From assembly GCF_000243115.2 (NCBI RefSeq), contig NZ_CP007035.1, positions 4,030,001 to 4,094,000 of the forward strand: a stretch of DNA of 64,000 nucleotides. Reading direction: 5' to 3'. Shown here one piece after another: positions 33,286 through 42,405 of the stretch (within the stretch, counting starts at the first letter, position 1; every line of letters starts with the position of its first letter). The position numbers were made by a program, and so were the translations under genes. The notes beneath the pieces are model-generated. The model was not told the origin of the DNA. It did no database searches and was given only the letters and a program-made list of their open reading frames with translations. The stretch comes from Niabella soli DSM 19437. Lineage in GTDB: Bacteria > Bacteroidota > Bacteroidia > Chitinophagales > Chitinophagaceae.

Positions 33286-33600
33286 TTATTTTTTCTCTTT
33301 ACGGGCTAATAATTCTTTGTAATAGTTCTCATTAATGTCCCACTTGTGGTAAGACGAGAAGATGGCCGTAAACGCAACAATGATAATGCCGGCAATTAAT
33401 AAAATAAGTATTAACGAAGGGTCGGCATTGGCATCCATTGCCGCTCTTTTATACCAGCCACTAAAAAAATTAATAAAAACGGCAATAACCAAAATAAGGC
33501 CCAGGGGGGTACTGATTAATATATTTTTTAGTGAACGCTTCTTTTTTAAACGATTGGCCTCCCAATATTTCATAAACGCTTCCTCTTTTTGCGTATACAT
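33286..33600 (-). CDS. Small two-helix membrane protein heading the FKBP operon
   Basis: A 104-residue protein with a charged N-terminus (NRLKKKRSLKN), two hydrophobic helices (ISTPLGLILVIAVFINFF and LILILLIAGIIIVAFTAIF) and a charged C-terminal tail. No family recognised. An exact TACCTTTG -7 box lies 4 nt before the ATG, predicting a leaderless message; the FKBP genes follow on the same strand with 35 bp between, so this gene probably leads their operon. No interaction can be read from the sequence. Confidence 0.75.
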   Translation of the reverse strand: MYTQKEEAFMKYWEANRLKKKRSLKNILISTPLGLILVIAVFINFFSGWYKRAAMDANADPSLILILLIAGIIIVAFTAIFSSYHKWDINENYYKELLARKEKK

Positions 33601-33604
33601 GGCT

Positions 33605-33612
33605 CAAAGGTA
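33605..33612 (-). promoter_or_regulatory. -7 promoter box of the FKBP operon, 4 nt from the start codon
   Basis: The minus strand reads TACCTTTG, an exact match to TAnnTTTG, ending 4 nt before the ATG at 33600. Confidence 0.5.
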
Positions 33613-33785
33613 ATAAATCAGCAATTGCATACTATTTTAGGGACGGTAAATTATTTTTATGTGAAAAGGAAAAAGTGAATAGTAAATAGTGAATGGTCAA
33701 TAGAATCCGGGCCGCCTGATGAACGGGATTTTTGTTCCTGGCCTGGAAACTGTGAATTTTGTAGTTACGACAATTCTTTTTTATA

Positions 33786-34685
33786 TTGCAGTTCAATCGT
33801 TTGTTTGTGAAACTATCCCCTTTATTAGCACAATACCTCTTAACCCACAAAGAGTTAAGTTTACCAGGACTAGGCACTTTTCATGCTGAAGCTTACGGCG
33901 GTCCCGAAACGGCAACTGTGACCTTTGAACAGCAACCTGTAAGTAAATTTGACGAACGGGTGGTAGCGTATATTTCCGAAGAAACAGGCAAAATGAAAGT
34001 GCTGGCTGCTTCAGACCTCGAATCACAACTGGAGGATGCCATGCAATTTCTGAATACAGGGAAGCCTTATCTTTTTGCCGGCATCGGGACCCTGTTGAAA
34101 AAATCGGGTGGCATTTATGAGTTTGTGGCCAATACACAAACGGAGCCTCCGAAAAAGAAAGATATTCCTTTTACAGAGAGAAATACCGTGCCGCAATCCT
34201 ATATCGAGGAAAAGGCAGACAACAGCAAGCCTAAAAGACCCGCCGTTTTTATTCTCATAGCGCTTGTTGTAGTGGCTATCGCCGCCTCTGTTTGGTTTTA
34301 TTCAAAAACGACAACGCATAAAGAACCCCAGCAGGTTGCTGATACTACCAACCAAGCGGGTACATCACAACCGGAGGCGGAAAAACCTGCTGATGACACT
34401 TCAGGTAAAAAGTCTGCTCCGACCCAAACAACCGTTGCTGCAGCATCTCAGGCAACTGCAACGGCTCCCGGGATGATCACCTATATCCTGGAAACCACAA
34501 AAGAGCCCCGGGCATCTAAACGTTACAACCAGCTAAAGAAAATAGATTGGCCCGTGGAACTGGAGAAAACCGATTCGCTTCATTATAATATATTAATGAA
34601 GCTGAACACCCCGATAGTGGACACCGCCCGTGTGCGGGATTCGCTTACTGTCATTTCGGGGAAGAAAGTAACTATACGGCATTAG
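33786..34685 (+). CDS. HU-CCDC81-like domain membrane protein
   Basis: About 299 residues (293 if GTG 33807 is the start, which fits the family's N-terminus better: KLSPLLAQYLLTHKELSLPGLGTF). Two HU-like units in residues ~8-115 match the HU-CCDC81 proteins of Bacteroidota. A single membrane helix (~154-172, AVFILIALVVVAIAASVWFY) follows, then a long Gln/Thr/Ala-rich linker and a short C-terminal fold, KRYNQLKKIDWPVELEKTDS, that may be a degenerate SPOR-like or peptidoglycan-associated part. Topology suggests a cytoplasmic HU region and a periplasmic tail. A TATATTGC sequence near 33783 is a near match to a -7 box. Role unknown. Confidence 0.78.
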   Translation: MQFNRLFVKLSPLLAQYLLTHKELSLPGLGTFHAEAYGGPETATVTFEQQPVSKFDERVVAYISEETGKMKVLAASDLESQLEDAMQFLNTGKPYLFAGIGTLLKKSGGIYEFVANTQTEPPKKKDIPFTERNTVPQSYIEEKADNSKPKRPAVFILIALVVVAIAASVWFYSKTTTHKEPQQVADTTNQAGTSQPEAEKPADDTSGKKSAPTQTTVAAASQATATAPGMITYILETTKEPRASKRYNQLKKIDWPVELEKTDSLHYNILMKLNTPIVDTARVRDSLTVISGKKVTIRH

Positions 34686-35073
34686 ATTTTATATAACCGC
34701 AAGGGCGCCAGGATGCGAAGAGGTTTGATGCCTCACTAATTTTAGAAGTCCTCTGTGATAATCCGGGTAACCCGTGCGCTATAATAAATGTTGCTTGTTT
34801 GTTCTTATGCCCTTTTCTCACAGATTTCACAGACTTCCACAGATTTTTTAAGTTTTCTTTCTGTGAAAATCCGTGAAATCTGTGAGCCAAATAATAAATA
34901 TTGCTTTTGTATTCGTTTTGCTTTTTCTCACAGGTCCGCAGATTTGCACAGATTTAAAAAACCTTCCTGAAGATCCACGCGATCTGCAGGAGATTTTTCG
35001 ACCTGCTTCATTATGCTTTTGCTCCCCGCGTGTTTGCTCCTTTGCCCCGATGGCTATCGGGACCGCGTGAAAC
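34686..35073. other. Gap with cacagattt-type repeats
   Basis: No gene. It holds two repeat blocks, described separately (34817-34886 and 34927-34955), and a region gctccccgcgtgtttgctcc...ggctatcgggacc near 35020-35065 of no clear type. The flanking genes are convergent (HU-CCDC81-like and S41 protease), so a terminator is expected; the 26-bp hairpin at 34817 is the only strong stem. Confidence 0.5.
34817..34886. repeat. Large hairpin of cacagattt-type repeats
   Basis: The left arm 34817-34842 and the right arm 34861-34886 are 26 bp each and pair at 23 positions; the loop is 18 nt. Each arm is made of degenerate ~11-bp units (ctcacagattt, cacagactt, ccacag). A single-armed relative lies at 34927-34955. 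It could stop transcription from both convergent genes. Confidence 0.65.
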
Positions 35074-36534
35074 CTAGCGCTGGAAATGTCTCCGGGTTTC
35101 AATTGCTCCTGATATATTTCGCGGATTGATCAACCGGTCGTTGACGAGAACCGGAGCGGAGCCACTGGATATGCCTGTTTGTTTTGATGCCAGTTTGGGA
35201 GTGGTCTCCACGGAAAAAGCACCATTATTATTGATCCCCTGAAGCGCTTTGGCCAGGCAGGATTCCGTTACATCGCCCCAATCCTTGTTGAGGCCATCCG
35301 CCACCGCCGCATTTACATCCGGCGAAAAGCCATCATAATAATTGCCTTGCCCCAGCGCATTTACACTTTTAAAAGAAACCGGGAAAATGTACCAGTCTCC
35401 AACCGGGATATTAAAAAAGCCCACAGCCTTACCCGTGGTTGCAGAGGGGCCCACCAGCTTTATGTTCATAAAAGGTTTCAGGCTGTTGATCAGCAATTCA
35501 CTGGCAGATGCAGTGCCCTTCGAAACAATGACATACAACGTACTCAGGTTTAAATTTCCTTTTTTATTAAACCGGTCAATTGTATTATATCTGGTATATC
35601 TATCATTGAACTGCTCCCGGTTCATCACCTGCCCGTTGCCGCTGTTGTTGACCAGGTAATTCGCCATCAACTGCTCCATCCATACATAACCGCCGCTGTT
35701 ATAGCGCAGATCCAGGATCAGGTTGGATATGCCTGCGTTGCTAAAACCGGCAAAAGCCGCTGCCAGGTTATTTACAACGGATGCAGAATCTCCCAGGAAG
35801 CTGTTATATACCAGGTAGCCTACTTTTCCTGCGGGCTGATTGTAAATGGTATCCATGTAAATGGGCTGTTGCTGGTAAGTGGCAGCATTTAATGTGAGTT
35901 GCTGGCTGCTTCCGTCAGGCTTTTTAAACGTGATAGTGGTTTTTGAACTATTGAAAACAGCGGCTACAATTTGTTGAATACTAGCGTCACTGGTGTTGAT
36001 GGCGGATACCCCCTGTATGGCGGTGATCTGCCAGCCCCTGTGGATGCCCGCAGCAGCGGCCGGCGATAGTTTTTCTACTGATTTTACGCGGAGATCAGTG
36101 GACGTCATAAAAAAGATGCCCAGTCCGAAATCGCCTGCAATCCCCTGGCTGATATTATCCCATTCGGACTGTTTAATGGCGAAACTCCAACGGTCCACGT
36201 TTCTGATCACATTAGAGGGCAGCACCGTATCCTTACTGTAATTTTTAATATAATTCATCACCGAAAAGTAATTCGCCACCGAATCGAGGCTTGAGAACGG
36301 CATGGAATTCATCGTTCCCGGTAATTGCTTATACCATAAATAAATGTCCCTGCTGTAACCGATCGCAGTATCAATAATCGCCTTGGTAATGCCGTCCGCA
36401 TATTGGATGGAAGCAGGCGTTGTGGGCGTGGACCGGGGCTGAATGCTGTCATTATTATTTTTGCTGCAGGAGCTGATCAACAGAAAACTTAAAAAAGCTA
36501 CCAGGCAGACGGATTTTACTTTTACAGAAGCCAT
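35074..36534 (-). CDS. S41 family (C-terminal processing type) protease, lipoprotein
   Basis: A 486-residue predicted lipoprotein (lipobox LLISSC, Cys23). An N-terminal helical part, then a PDZ domain (about 160-225: LGIFFMTSTDLRVKSVEKLSPAAAAGIHRGWQI), then the S41 peptidase domain with LILDLRYNSGGYVWM, the nucleophile Ser in KGTASASELLINSL and the general-base Lys in TTGKAVGFF. The Ser-Lys dyad is complete. It would degrade or trim periplasmic or surface proteins. Such S41 lipoproteins with an FS-x-D-P-like C-terminal stretch (YYDGFSPDVNAAV) are frequent in Bacteroidota. It has its own promoter box, 14 bp before the ATG. Confidence 0.92.
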   Translation of the reverse strand: MASVKVKSVCLVAFLSFLLISSCSKNNNDSIQPRSTPTTPASIQYADGITKAIIDTAIGYSRDIYLWYKQLPGTMNSMPFSSLDSVANYFSVMNYIKNYSKDTVLPSNVIRNVDRWSFAIKQSEWDNISQGIAGDFGLGIFFMTSTDLRVKSVEKLSPAAAAGIHRGWQITAIQGVSAINTSDASIQQIVAAVFNSSKTTITFKKPDGSSQQLTLNAATYQQQPIYMDTIYNQPAGKVGYLVYNSFLGDSASVVNNLAAAFAGFSNAGISNLILDLRYNSGGYVWMEQLMANYLVNNSGNGQVMNREQFNDRYTRYNTIDRFNKKGNLNLSTLYVIVSKGTASASELLINSLKPFMNIKLVGPSATTGKAVGFFNIPVGDWYIFPVSFKSVNALGQGNYYDGFSPDVNAAVADGLNKDWGDVTESCLAKALQGINNNGAFSVETTPKLASKQTGISSGSAPVLVNDRLINPRNISGAIETRRHFQR

Positions 36535-36548
36535 AAGGTTAATTTATA

Positions 36549-36556
36549 CAAAGATA
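36549..36556 (-). promoter_or_regulatory. -7 promoter box of the S41 protease gene
   Basis: The minus strand reads TATCTTTG, an exact match to TAnnTTTG, 14 nt upstream of the ATG at 36534. Confidence 0.5.
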
Positions 36557-36628
36557 TTATCTCTACAGTCATAAATATAGCGTAAAAAGGCAGCAGTAAA
36601 AGATGAAAAGGCACAATACCAAATACTT

Positions 36629-36636
36629 TATTTTTG
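36629..36636 (+). promoter_or_regulatory. -7 promoter box of maeB
   Basis: TATTTTTG, an exact TAnnTTTG match, ends 39 nt before the chosen maeB ATG at 36676. The box overlaps an upstream TTG start (36634), which is therefore unlikely. Confidence 0.5.
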
Positions 36637-36675
36637 CAGCGGAGAAGAACGCTGCAATCGCAAGTACAATACTAT

Positions 36676-39003
36676 ATGGCAAAAACTGATTTAAGAAAAG
36701 AACTGGCCCTTAATTATCATGCAAAGGGAAGACCGGGAAAAATAGAAGTGGTTCCCACGAAAAAGGCAAAAACCCAGCGGGATCTTTCCCTGGCCTATTC
36801 TCCCGGGGTGGCGGCGCCTTGCCTGGAAATAGCAAAACATCCGGAAGCTGTTTATAAATATACGGCCAAAGGAAACCTGGTAGCGGTGATCAGTAATGGC
36901 ACGGCAGTGCTGGGGCTGGGCAATATCGGCCCCGAGGCCGGCAAGCCGGTGATGGAGGGGAAAGGCGTGTTGTTTAAGATCTTCGCAGATATTGATGTGT
37001 TTGATATAGAGATCAATGAAAAAGACCCTAAGAAATTTGTAGAAATTGTAAAGGCGCTGGAGCCCACTTTCGGAGGGATCAACCTGGAAGACATAAAAGC
37101 GCCCGAATGCTTTTATATAGAACAGGAGCTCGTAAAACAAATGAATATTCCCGTGATGCATGACGACCAGCACGGGACGGCCATCATTAGTGCGGCTGCT
37201 TTATTAAATGCACTGGAGATCCAGAAAAAGAAAATTGAGAAGGTCCGGTTTGTGGTCAGCGGTGCCGGCGCTGCCGCCATGGCCTGCGTACGGTTATACC
37301 AGGAACTGGGCGCCCGGCCCGCTAATTTCCTGCTATTTGATAAGGATGGTGTGCTGCATAAGAATCGTGCGGATATTGATGACATGCATCGGCCTTTTGC
37401 CAATGCAACAACAGCAATTACGCTTGCGGAGGCAATGAAAGGAGCGGATGTATTTCTGGGGCTAAGCGCCGGGAATATTGTAAGCGGCGCTATGGTTAAA
37501 AGCATGGCAAAAAACCCCATTGTTTTCGCTATGGCGAATCCTGATCCTGAGATCTCCTGGGATGAGGCCACTAAAGTGCGCAAAGATATTATAATGGCGA
37601 CAGGCCGCAGCGATTACCCCAATCAGGTAAATAATGTATTGGGCTTCCCCTATATTTTTCGCGGTGCGCTGGATGTAAGGGCTAAAGTGATCAATACAGA
37701 AATGAAGCTGGCCGCTGTTAAAGCGCTGGCCTCGCTGGCAAAAATGCCCGTGCCGGATGCGGTAAATAAGGCCTATAACCAGGACGTGATCGCCTTTGGG
37801 CCCGATTATATTATTCCCAAGCCGTTTGATCCGCGACTGTTGCCCGAAGTAGCGCTGGCGGTGGCAAAAGCGGCCGTGGAATCGGGCGTAGCCCATCATC
37901 CCATTGAAGATTGGGATCAATATGCCTTAATGCTGGAACGGCGGTTGGGACTGGGTAACCACGTGCTGCGGACCATTGGTGCGCAGGCCCGCCAGAATCC
38001 CAAACGGATTGTTTTTGCCGAGGGCGAGAATGTTAAAATATTGAAAGCGGCGCAAATTGTACTGGATGAAGGGATCGGGTTCCCGCTGCTGATCGGCGAT
38101 AATGAGGAAATAACAAAAATTGCGGCTGAAAATAGTATTGATATATCCGGAATGACGGTCATTAATCCGCGCAGCGAAGCGATGGAGGAAAAACGGAAAG
38201 AATACGGCGCGCTTTTTTTCGATATGCGCGCGCGCAAAGGATACACCCGGGATGAGGCCTTTAAGTTAATGAATGAGCGGAATCATTTTGGGTGTATGAT
38301 GGTGGAGCAGGGCGACGCAGATTGTATGCTGGCCGGCCTGACCAAAAAATACGATGAAGCCATACGTCCGGCACTCCAGATCATTGGAACGGAACCGGGG
38401 GTGAATCGTGTAGCAGGGATGTACCTGGTAATGACAAAAAAAGGCCCTTTATTTCTTGCAGACACCACGGTAAATTTCAACCCGAGCGCGGAGGAATTGG
38501 CGGAAATAGTGCTGCTGACGGCCCGCGAGGTAAAAGCGTTTAACCTGGTGCCCAAAATTGCCATGCTCAGCTATGCAAATTTTGGAAGCAGTAATTCACC
38601 GGAGGCCAAACTGGTATCAAAAGCCCGGGCCCTGGTAAAGGAAAAAATGCCGGACCTGATCGTGGACGGGGAAATGCAGGCGAATATTGCCCTGAATAAC
38701 GGATTGCTAAAGGAAATGTATCCTTTTAGTGAACTGAGCGGGCATGAGGTGAACACATTAATCTTCCCTAACTTAGCGTCCGGAAATATCGCTTACAATA
38801 TTCTGCTGGAAATAGGCTCTACAGATGCGGTGGGCCCTATTTTGATGGGTCTGAAAAAGCCGGTGCATTTGCTGCAACTGGGAAGTACGGTGAGCAGTAT
38901 CGTAAATATGGCGATGATCGCCGTAACAGAAGCGCAGGTGAAATCGCAACAAAAAGACAATAATCCTAAAGAAGGAAAACGGCTATTAAAGAAAAGGCAA
39001 TAA
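36676..39003 (+). CDS. maeB: NADP-dependent malic enzyme with C-terminal phosphotransacetylase domain
   Basis: A 775-residue MaeB-type enzyme: oxidative decarboxylation of malate to pyruvate with NADP+, supplying NADPH and linking the TCA cycle to pyruvate. The N-terminal malic-enzyme part (1 to ~430) shows [15 protein letters not shown], the metal-binding [20 protein letters not shown] and the Rossmann motif [15 protein letters not shown]. The C-terminal part (~430-775) is a phosphotransacetylase-like domain ([34 protein letters not shown]), which in E. coli MaeB is not active as PTA but takes part in regulation by acetyl-CoA. The start [12 protein letters not shown] at 36676 fits the promoter. 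mlaE follows after 24 bp. Confidence 0.97.
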   Translation: MAKTDLRKELALNYHAKGRPGKIEVVPTKKAKTQRDLSLAYSPGVAAPCLEIAKHPEAVYKYTAKGNLVAVISNGTAVLGLGNIGPEAGKPVMEGKGVLFKIFADIDVFDIEINEKDPKKFVEIVKALEPTFGGINLEDIKAPECFYIEQELVKQMNIPVMHDDQHGTAIISAAALLNALEIQKKKIEKVRFVVSGAGAAAMACVRLYQELGARPANFLLFDKDGVLHKNRADIDDMHRPFANATTAITLAEAMKGADVFLGLSAGNIVSGAMVKSMAKNPIVFAMANPDPEISWDEATKVRKDIIMATGRSDYPNQVNNVLGFPYIFRGALDVRAKVINTEMKLAAVKALASLAKMPVPDAVNKAYNQDVIAFGPDYIIPKPFDPRLLPEVALAVAKAAVESGVAHHPIEDWDQYALMLERRLGLGNHVLRTIGAQARQNPKRIVFAEGENVKILKAAQIVLDEGIGFPLLIGDNEEITKIAAENSIDISGMTVINPRSEAMEEKRKEYGALFFDMRARKGYTRDEAFKLMNERNHFGCMMVEQGDADCMLAGLTKKYDEAIRPALQIIGTEPGVNRVAGMYLVMTKKGPLFLADTTVNFNPSAEELAEIVLLTAREVKAFNLVPKIAMLSYANFGSSNSPEAKLVSKARALVKEKMPDLIVDGEMQANIALNNGLLKEMYPFSELSGHEVNTLIFPNLASGNIAYNILLEIGSTDAVGPILMGLKKPVHLLQLGSTVSSIVNMAMIAVTEAQVKSQQKDNNPKEGKRLLKKRQ

Positions 39004-39027
39004 CCTGCATCATCAAAAAATAAACCA

Positions 39028-39765
39028 TTGAAGATATTAAGAGAGTTTGGAGCGTTTATCAGAATGGCCGGCGGTATGTTCCGCAAACCGGAAAATGCCC
39101 GGATGTACTGGAAACAGTTTATGTTACAGTGCAATGATATTGGCATCGGTTCGCTGGGTATCATTTGTATCATATCTGTTTTTATTGGGGCGGTATCTAC
39201 CCTGCAAACGGCTTACCAGTTGGTATCGCCCATCATTCCAAAATCAACTATTGCACAGATCGTTCGGGATACCGTGATCCTGGAGTTTGCGCCTACCTTA
39301 AGTTGTATTGTGCTTTGCGGCGTAGTGGGTAGCAAAATAGCCAGTGAACTGGGAAATATGAGGGTAAGCGAACAAATAGATGCCCTGGAAATTATGGGTA
39401 TTAATACCAAGGGATACCTGGTTTTGCCAAAGATCCTCGCCGGGTTGGTTACCATTCCCCTGCTGATCATGCTGGCCATGATCCTGGGTATCTGGGGCGG
39501 ACGGCTGGCGGGTACAGCGGCGGGGATCATTGATCCCACTATTTTTGACACGGGTCTGAAGATGGCGTTTAAGCCCTACAATGTTTATTTTGCCTTAATA
39601 AAATCAGTAGTATTTGCTTTTATCATTACGGCGATACCGGCCTTTTACGGGTACACGGTAAAAGGCGGCGCCCTGGAAATTGGTCACAGCAGCACAAGAG
39701 CGGTAGTTGTGTCCTGCGTATTGCTGTTGTTGGCCGATTACGTATTATCCGCCCTGCTCTTATAA
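39028..39765 (+). CDS. mlaE: MlaE-type permease of a phospholipid-trafficking ABC transporter
   Basis: A 245-residue integral membrane permease with about five helices, of the MlaE/YrbE family that moves phospholipids between inner and outer membranes. Conserved stretches: NDIGIGSLGIICIISVFIGAVSTLQTAYQL, CGVVGSKIASELGNMRVSEQIDALEIMGIN (the EQIDALE loop that docks the ATPase) and KSVVFAFIITAIPAFYGYTVKGGA. The start is a TTG at 39028; family members begin MKILxEFG at this point, and no ATG is near. The MlaF ATPase gene follows after 18 bp. The MCE partner usually encoded next (MlaD) is absent; sucD follows instead. Confidence 0.94.
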   Translation: MKILREFGAFIRMAGGMFRKPENARMYWKQFMLQCNDIGIGSLGIICIISVFIGAVSTLQTAYQLVSPIIPKSTIAQIVRDTVILEFAPTLSCIVLCGVVGSKIASELGNMRVSEQIDALEIMGINTKGYLVLPKILAGLVTIPLLIMLAMILGIWGGRLAGTAAGIIDPTIFDTGLKMAFKPYNVYFALIKSVVFAFIITAIPAFYGYTVKGGALEIGHSSTRAVVVSCVLLLLADYVLSALLL

Positions 39766-39783
39766 CCCGGTAACCTCATTTGT

Positions 39784-40677
39784 ATGATTGAATTGAAAGA
39801 TCTGAAGAAGAGTTTTGAAGATAAAGCAGTATTGAAGGGGGTCAGTATTGTAATGAATGATGGCAAGTGCAACCTGATCATCGGAAGCAGCGGTAGTGGT
39901 AAAACGGTATTGATGAAGTGTATGGTGGGACTGCTGAAGCCTACTTCAGGAAATGTGTTATATGATGGCGCCGATTTTGTGAACCTGAACGATAAGGAGC
40001 AAAAGGCTATCCGTGAAAAGATCGGTATGCTGTTCCAGGGAGGGGCTTTGTTCGACAGCCAAACGGTAGAACAGAACGTAATGTTCCCGCTGGATATGTT
40101 CACCACCGATAAATATTCAAAAAAAAGAGAGCGGGTAAAACAGGTGCTGGACCGGGTACAACTGAAGGAAGATGCGTATAAAAAATTTCCATCAGAGATT
40201 AGCGGCGGTATGCAGAAACGCGTGGCCCTGGCCCGGGCCATTGTGCTCAATCCTAAATATCTTTTTTGCGATGAGCCCAACTCGGGCCTTGACCCGCAGA
40301 CGTCCATGGTAATTGATAAACTGATTCATGAGATCACCCGGGAATATGATATGACAACAATTGTGAACACCCATGATATGAATAGTGTAATGGAGATCGG
40401 CGATCATATCATCTATATGCACCAGGGCGAAAAAGAATGGGAAGGGAATAATAAGGAAATTATATTGAGCGATAACGAAAAATTGAATGGCTTTATTTTC
40501 GCCTCTGAGTTTTTGCGCGATGCCAAAGCTATGCGTACCATCCAGGAAACCGGCAAGATCCCTGAAAATGTACAGGGCGGCATTAAAGATGCCATTGAAG
40601 AAAAATTTAATATTGATATCGATAAGGACGGGCATATTGGCTCGCCTACCAAGGGAAATGTCCCGCCAAAAGAATAA
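39784..40677 (+). CDS. mlaF: MlaF-type ATPase of a phospholipid-trafficking ABC transporter
   Basis: A 297-residue ABC ATPase that drives the MlaE permease. Walker A GSSGSGKT (about 38-45), Q-loop LFQGGALFDSQTVEQNV, signature SGGMQKRVALARAI, Walker B YLFCDEPNSGLDPQ and switch His in NTHDMNSV are all present. The GGALFDS Q-loop is typical of MlaF. The C-terminal ~50 residues after the ATPase core are longer than in E. coli MlaF (PENVQGGIKDAIEEKFNIDI). Co-transcribed with mlaE. Confidence 0.95.
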   Translation: MIELKDLKKSFEDKAVLKGVSIVMNDGKCNLIIGSSGSGKTVLMKCMVGLLKPTSGNVLYDGADFVNLNDKEQKAIREKIGMLFQGGALFDSQTVEQNVMFPLDMFTTDKYSKKRERVKQVLDRVQLKEDAYKKFPSEISGGMQKRVALARAIVLNPKYLFCDEPNSGLDPQTSMVIDKLIHEITREYDMTTIVNTHDMNSVMEIGDHIIYMHQGEKEWEGNNKEIILSDNEKLNGFIFASEFLRDAKAMRTIQETGKIPENVQGGIKDAIEEKFNIDIDKDGHIGSPTKGNVPPKE

Positions 40678-40698
40678 ACAGGGTATAGTGCAAACCCT

Positions 40699-40706
40699 TA
40701 AATTTG
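40699..40706 (+). promoter_or_regulatory. -7 promoter box of sucD
   Basis: TAAATTTG, an exact TAnnTTTG match, ends 27 nt before the sucD ATG at 40734; it separates sucD from mlaEF as its own unit. Confidence 0.5.
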
Positions 40707-40733
40707 CAATTCCAATAAAATAATTTATCAGCT

Positions 40734-41609
40734 ATGGCAGTTTTGGTCAATAAAAATTCTAAGGTACTGGTTCAGGGATTTACCGGCACGGAAGGCACCT
40801 TCCACGCTACACAAATGATAGAATACGGTACCAATGTAGTAGGAGGCGTAACACCCGGTAAGGGCGGAAGCACGCACCTGGAGCGCCCGGTTTTTAATAC
40901 GGTTGCCGAGTGTGTACAGCAAACCGGAGCCAATGTAAGTATCATTTTTGTACCGCCGGCATTTGCGGCAGATGCCATTATGGAAGCGGCTGATGCAGGA
41001 ATTGAGCTGGTTGTTTGTATTACGGAAGGCATCCCGGTTCAGGATATGGTGGCCGTTAAGAACTTTTTACAAGGCACAAAAACCCGGTTGATCGGGCCTA
41101 ACTGCCCCGGTGTGATCACTGCTGGTGAGTGTAAAGTAGGTATTATGCCCGGATTTGTATTTAAGCAGGGACGCGTAGGTATTGTTTCAAAATCAGGAAC
41201 CCTTACCTATGAAGCCGCAGATCAGGTGGCTAAGGCCGGATTGGGTATCAGCACTGCCATCGGTATTGGCGGAGACCCCATCATTGGAACCACCACAAAA
41301 GAAGCCGTGGAATTATTTATGCAGGATGACGCAACCGATGCTATCGTAATGATTGGCGAGATCGGTGGGGGCATGGAAGCCGAAGCGGCCAGATGGATAA
41401 AAGAAACCGGCAACAAAAAACCTGTAGTGGGTTTTATCGCTGGTCAAACCGCACCTCCCGGTCGTCGTATGGGACATGCCGGCGCTATTGTAGGCGGAGC
41501 AGAAGATACGGCGGCTGCTAAAATGAAGATCATGGGTGATTGCGGTATTCACGTAGTAAGCAGCCCGGCGGATATTGGTAAAACAATGGCAGCGATTACT
41601 AAAAAATAA
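40734..41609 (+). CDS. sucD: Succinyl-CoA ligase, alpha subunit
   Basis: A 291-residue alpha subunit of succinyl-CoA synthetase (TCA cycle: succinyl-CoA plus ADP or GDP plus phosphate to succinate, NTP and CoA). It shows the CoA-binding Rossmann region [22 protein letters not shown], the [16 protein letters not shown] motif, the phosphorylated histidine in [13 protein letters not shown], and [17 protein letters not shown]. The beta subunit gene sucC is not adjacent, unlike in enterobacteria but common in Bacteroidota. It has its own promoter and a strong terminator. Confidence 0.97.
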   Translation: MAVLVNKNSKVLVQGFTGTEGTFHATQMIEYGTNVVGGVTPGKGGSTHLERPVFNTVAECVQQTGANVSIIFVPPAFAADAIMEAADAGIELVVCITEGIPVQDMVAVKNFLQGTKTRLIGPNCPGVITAGECKVGIMPGFVFKQGRVGIVSKSGTLTYEAADQVAKAGLGISTAIGIGGDPIIGTTTKEAVELFMQDDATDAIVMIGEIGGGMEAEAARWIKETGNKKPVVGFIAGQTAPPGRRMGHAGAIVGGAEDTAAAKMKIMGDCGIHVVSSPADIGKTMAAITKK

Positions 41610-41628
41610 CTTAAAAAAATGTTGATAC

Positions 41629-41658
41629 GAAAAGCTCCGGTTTGCGGAGCTTTTTTTA
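41629..41658 (+). terminator. Rho-independent terminator after sucD
   Basis: AAAAGCTCCG...CGGAGCTTTTTTT: stem AAAGCTCC/GGAGCTTT with a loop of about 7 nt and a T-run, 19 bp after the sucD stop. Confidence 0.88.
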
Positions 41659-41844
41659 ATACCGGGCTACAACAGTTTAAAATATCGCTTTTTTAATATA
41701 CTTTTGACTATCCCTCAGAACACTTAATTGCTTTCGTTGATGTATAAGAAGAAAAAGATATTCCGGCTTTTGAATACTACTTTGGTAATTGCACCGGATT
41801 TGAGTAACACGATGATGATATGGCGTTTAGATAACTCTCTATAA

Positions 41845-42240
41845 ATGGAAGCAGGAAAAAAAATATTTATTATTGACGATGATCCGATACACCGGCTTTT
41901 GATGAGCAAGCTTTTCGAACGGCAGCCCAAAAGCTGTAAGCTTTCTTTTTTTGAAAATGGTCAGAAAGGGCTTGCCGCTTTGGAAACAATAATTGCAGAA
42001 AAAACCGAAGCGCTCCCCGATATTATTCTTCTGGACATAGAAATGCCCTTAATGAACGGCTGGCAGTTTATGGACAAATACAGTGCCTTGCCCGGGGAAA
42101 TAAAAAAGCAGATACGTGTTTATATGGTTAGCTCTTCCTTTTCCGATCAGGATCAGGAAAGGGTAAAAGACTATCCGGATATACAGGACTATGTGGTAAA
42201 ACCCCTGCGCATGGAAAAAATTATAGAGCTCCTGGATTGA
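41845..42240 (+). CDS. Single-domain response regulator
   Basis: A 131-residue receiver domain alone, without an output domain. The acidic pocket is IFIIDDDPIHR (Asp-Asp at about 11-12), the phosphoacceptor Asp in IILLDIEMPLMNGW (about 57), the switch Ser/Thr in YMVSSSFSD and the conserved Lys in YVVKPLRM. Such stand-alone receivers relay phosphoryl groups or bind partner proteins; no histidine kinase is adjacent. The ATG follows an AT-rich, promoter-free stretch; start is unambiguous by length of the family. Confidence 0.93.
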   Translation: MEAGKKIFIIDDDPIHRLLMSKLFERQPKSCKLSFFENGQKGLAALETIIAEKTEALPDIILLDIEMPLMNGWQFMDKYSALPGEIKKQIRVYMVSSSFSDQDQERVKDYPDIQDYVVKPLRMEKIIELLD

Positions 42241-42405
42241 ATCCGGCGCCGCTCCCGGCTTCCGCCGGTGATTGTATCTGACCTGCTTACCCCCTCCGGA
42301 TAAATATGGGCTGTGCGCTTAAGGGCCTGTACGCATAAAATTTTTCTATTTTTTTGCTGCAGGTGCGAAACTTTTTATAGGCGCAGCACAGATCGTTTAT
42401 CTTTA

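Noticed and set aside
34816-34960. Possible CRISPR array in the cacagattt region
   Set aside because: Units are about 11 bp, degenerate and without unique spacers; no cas genes.
42313-42405. Extended N-terminus of the FAD/Fe-S dehydrogenase
   Set aside because: The extra residues are Cys/Arg-rich and unlike the family; the ATG at 42406 gives a typical N-terminus.
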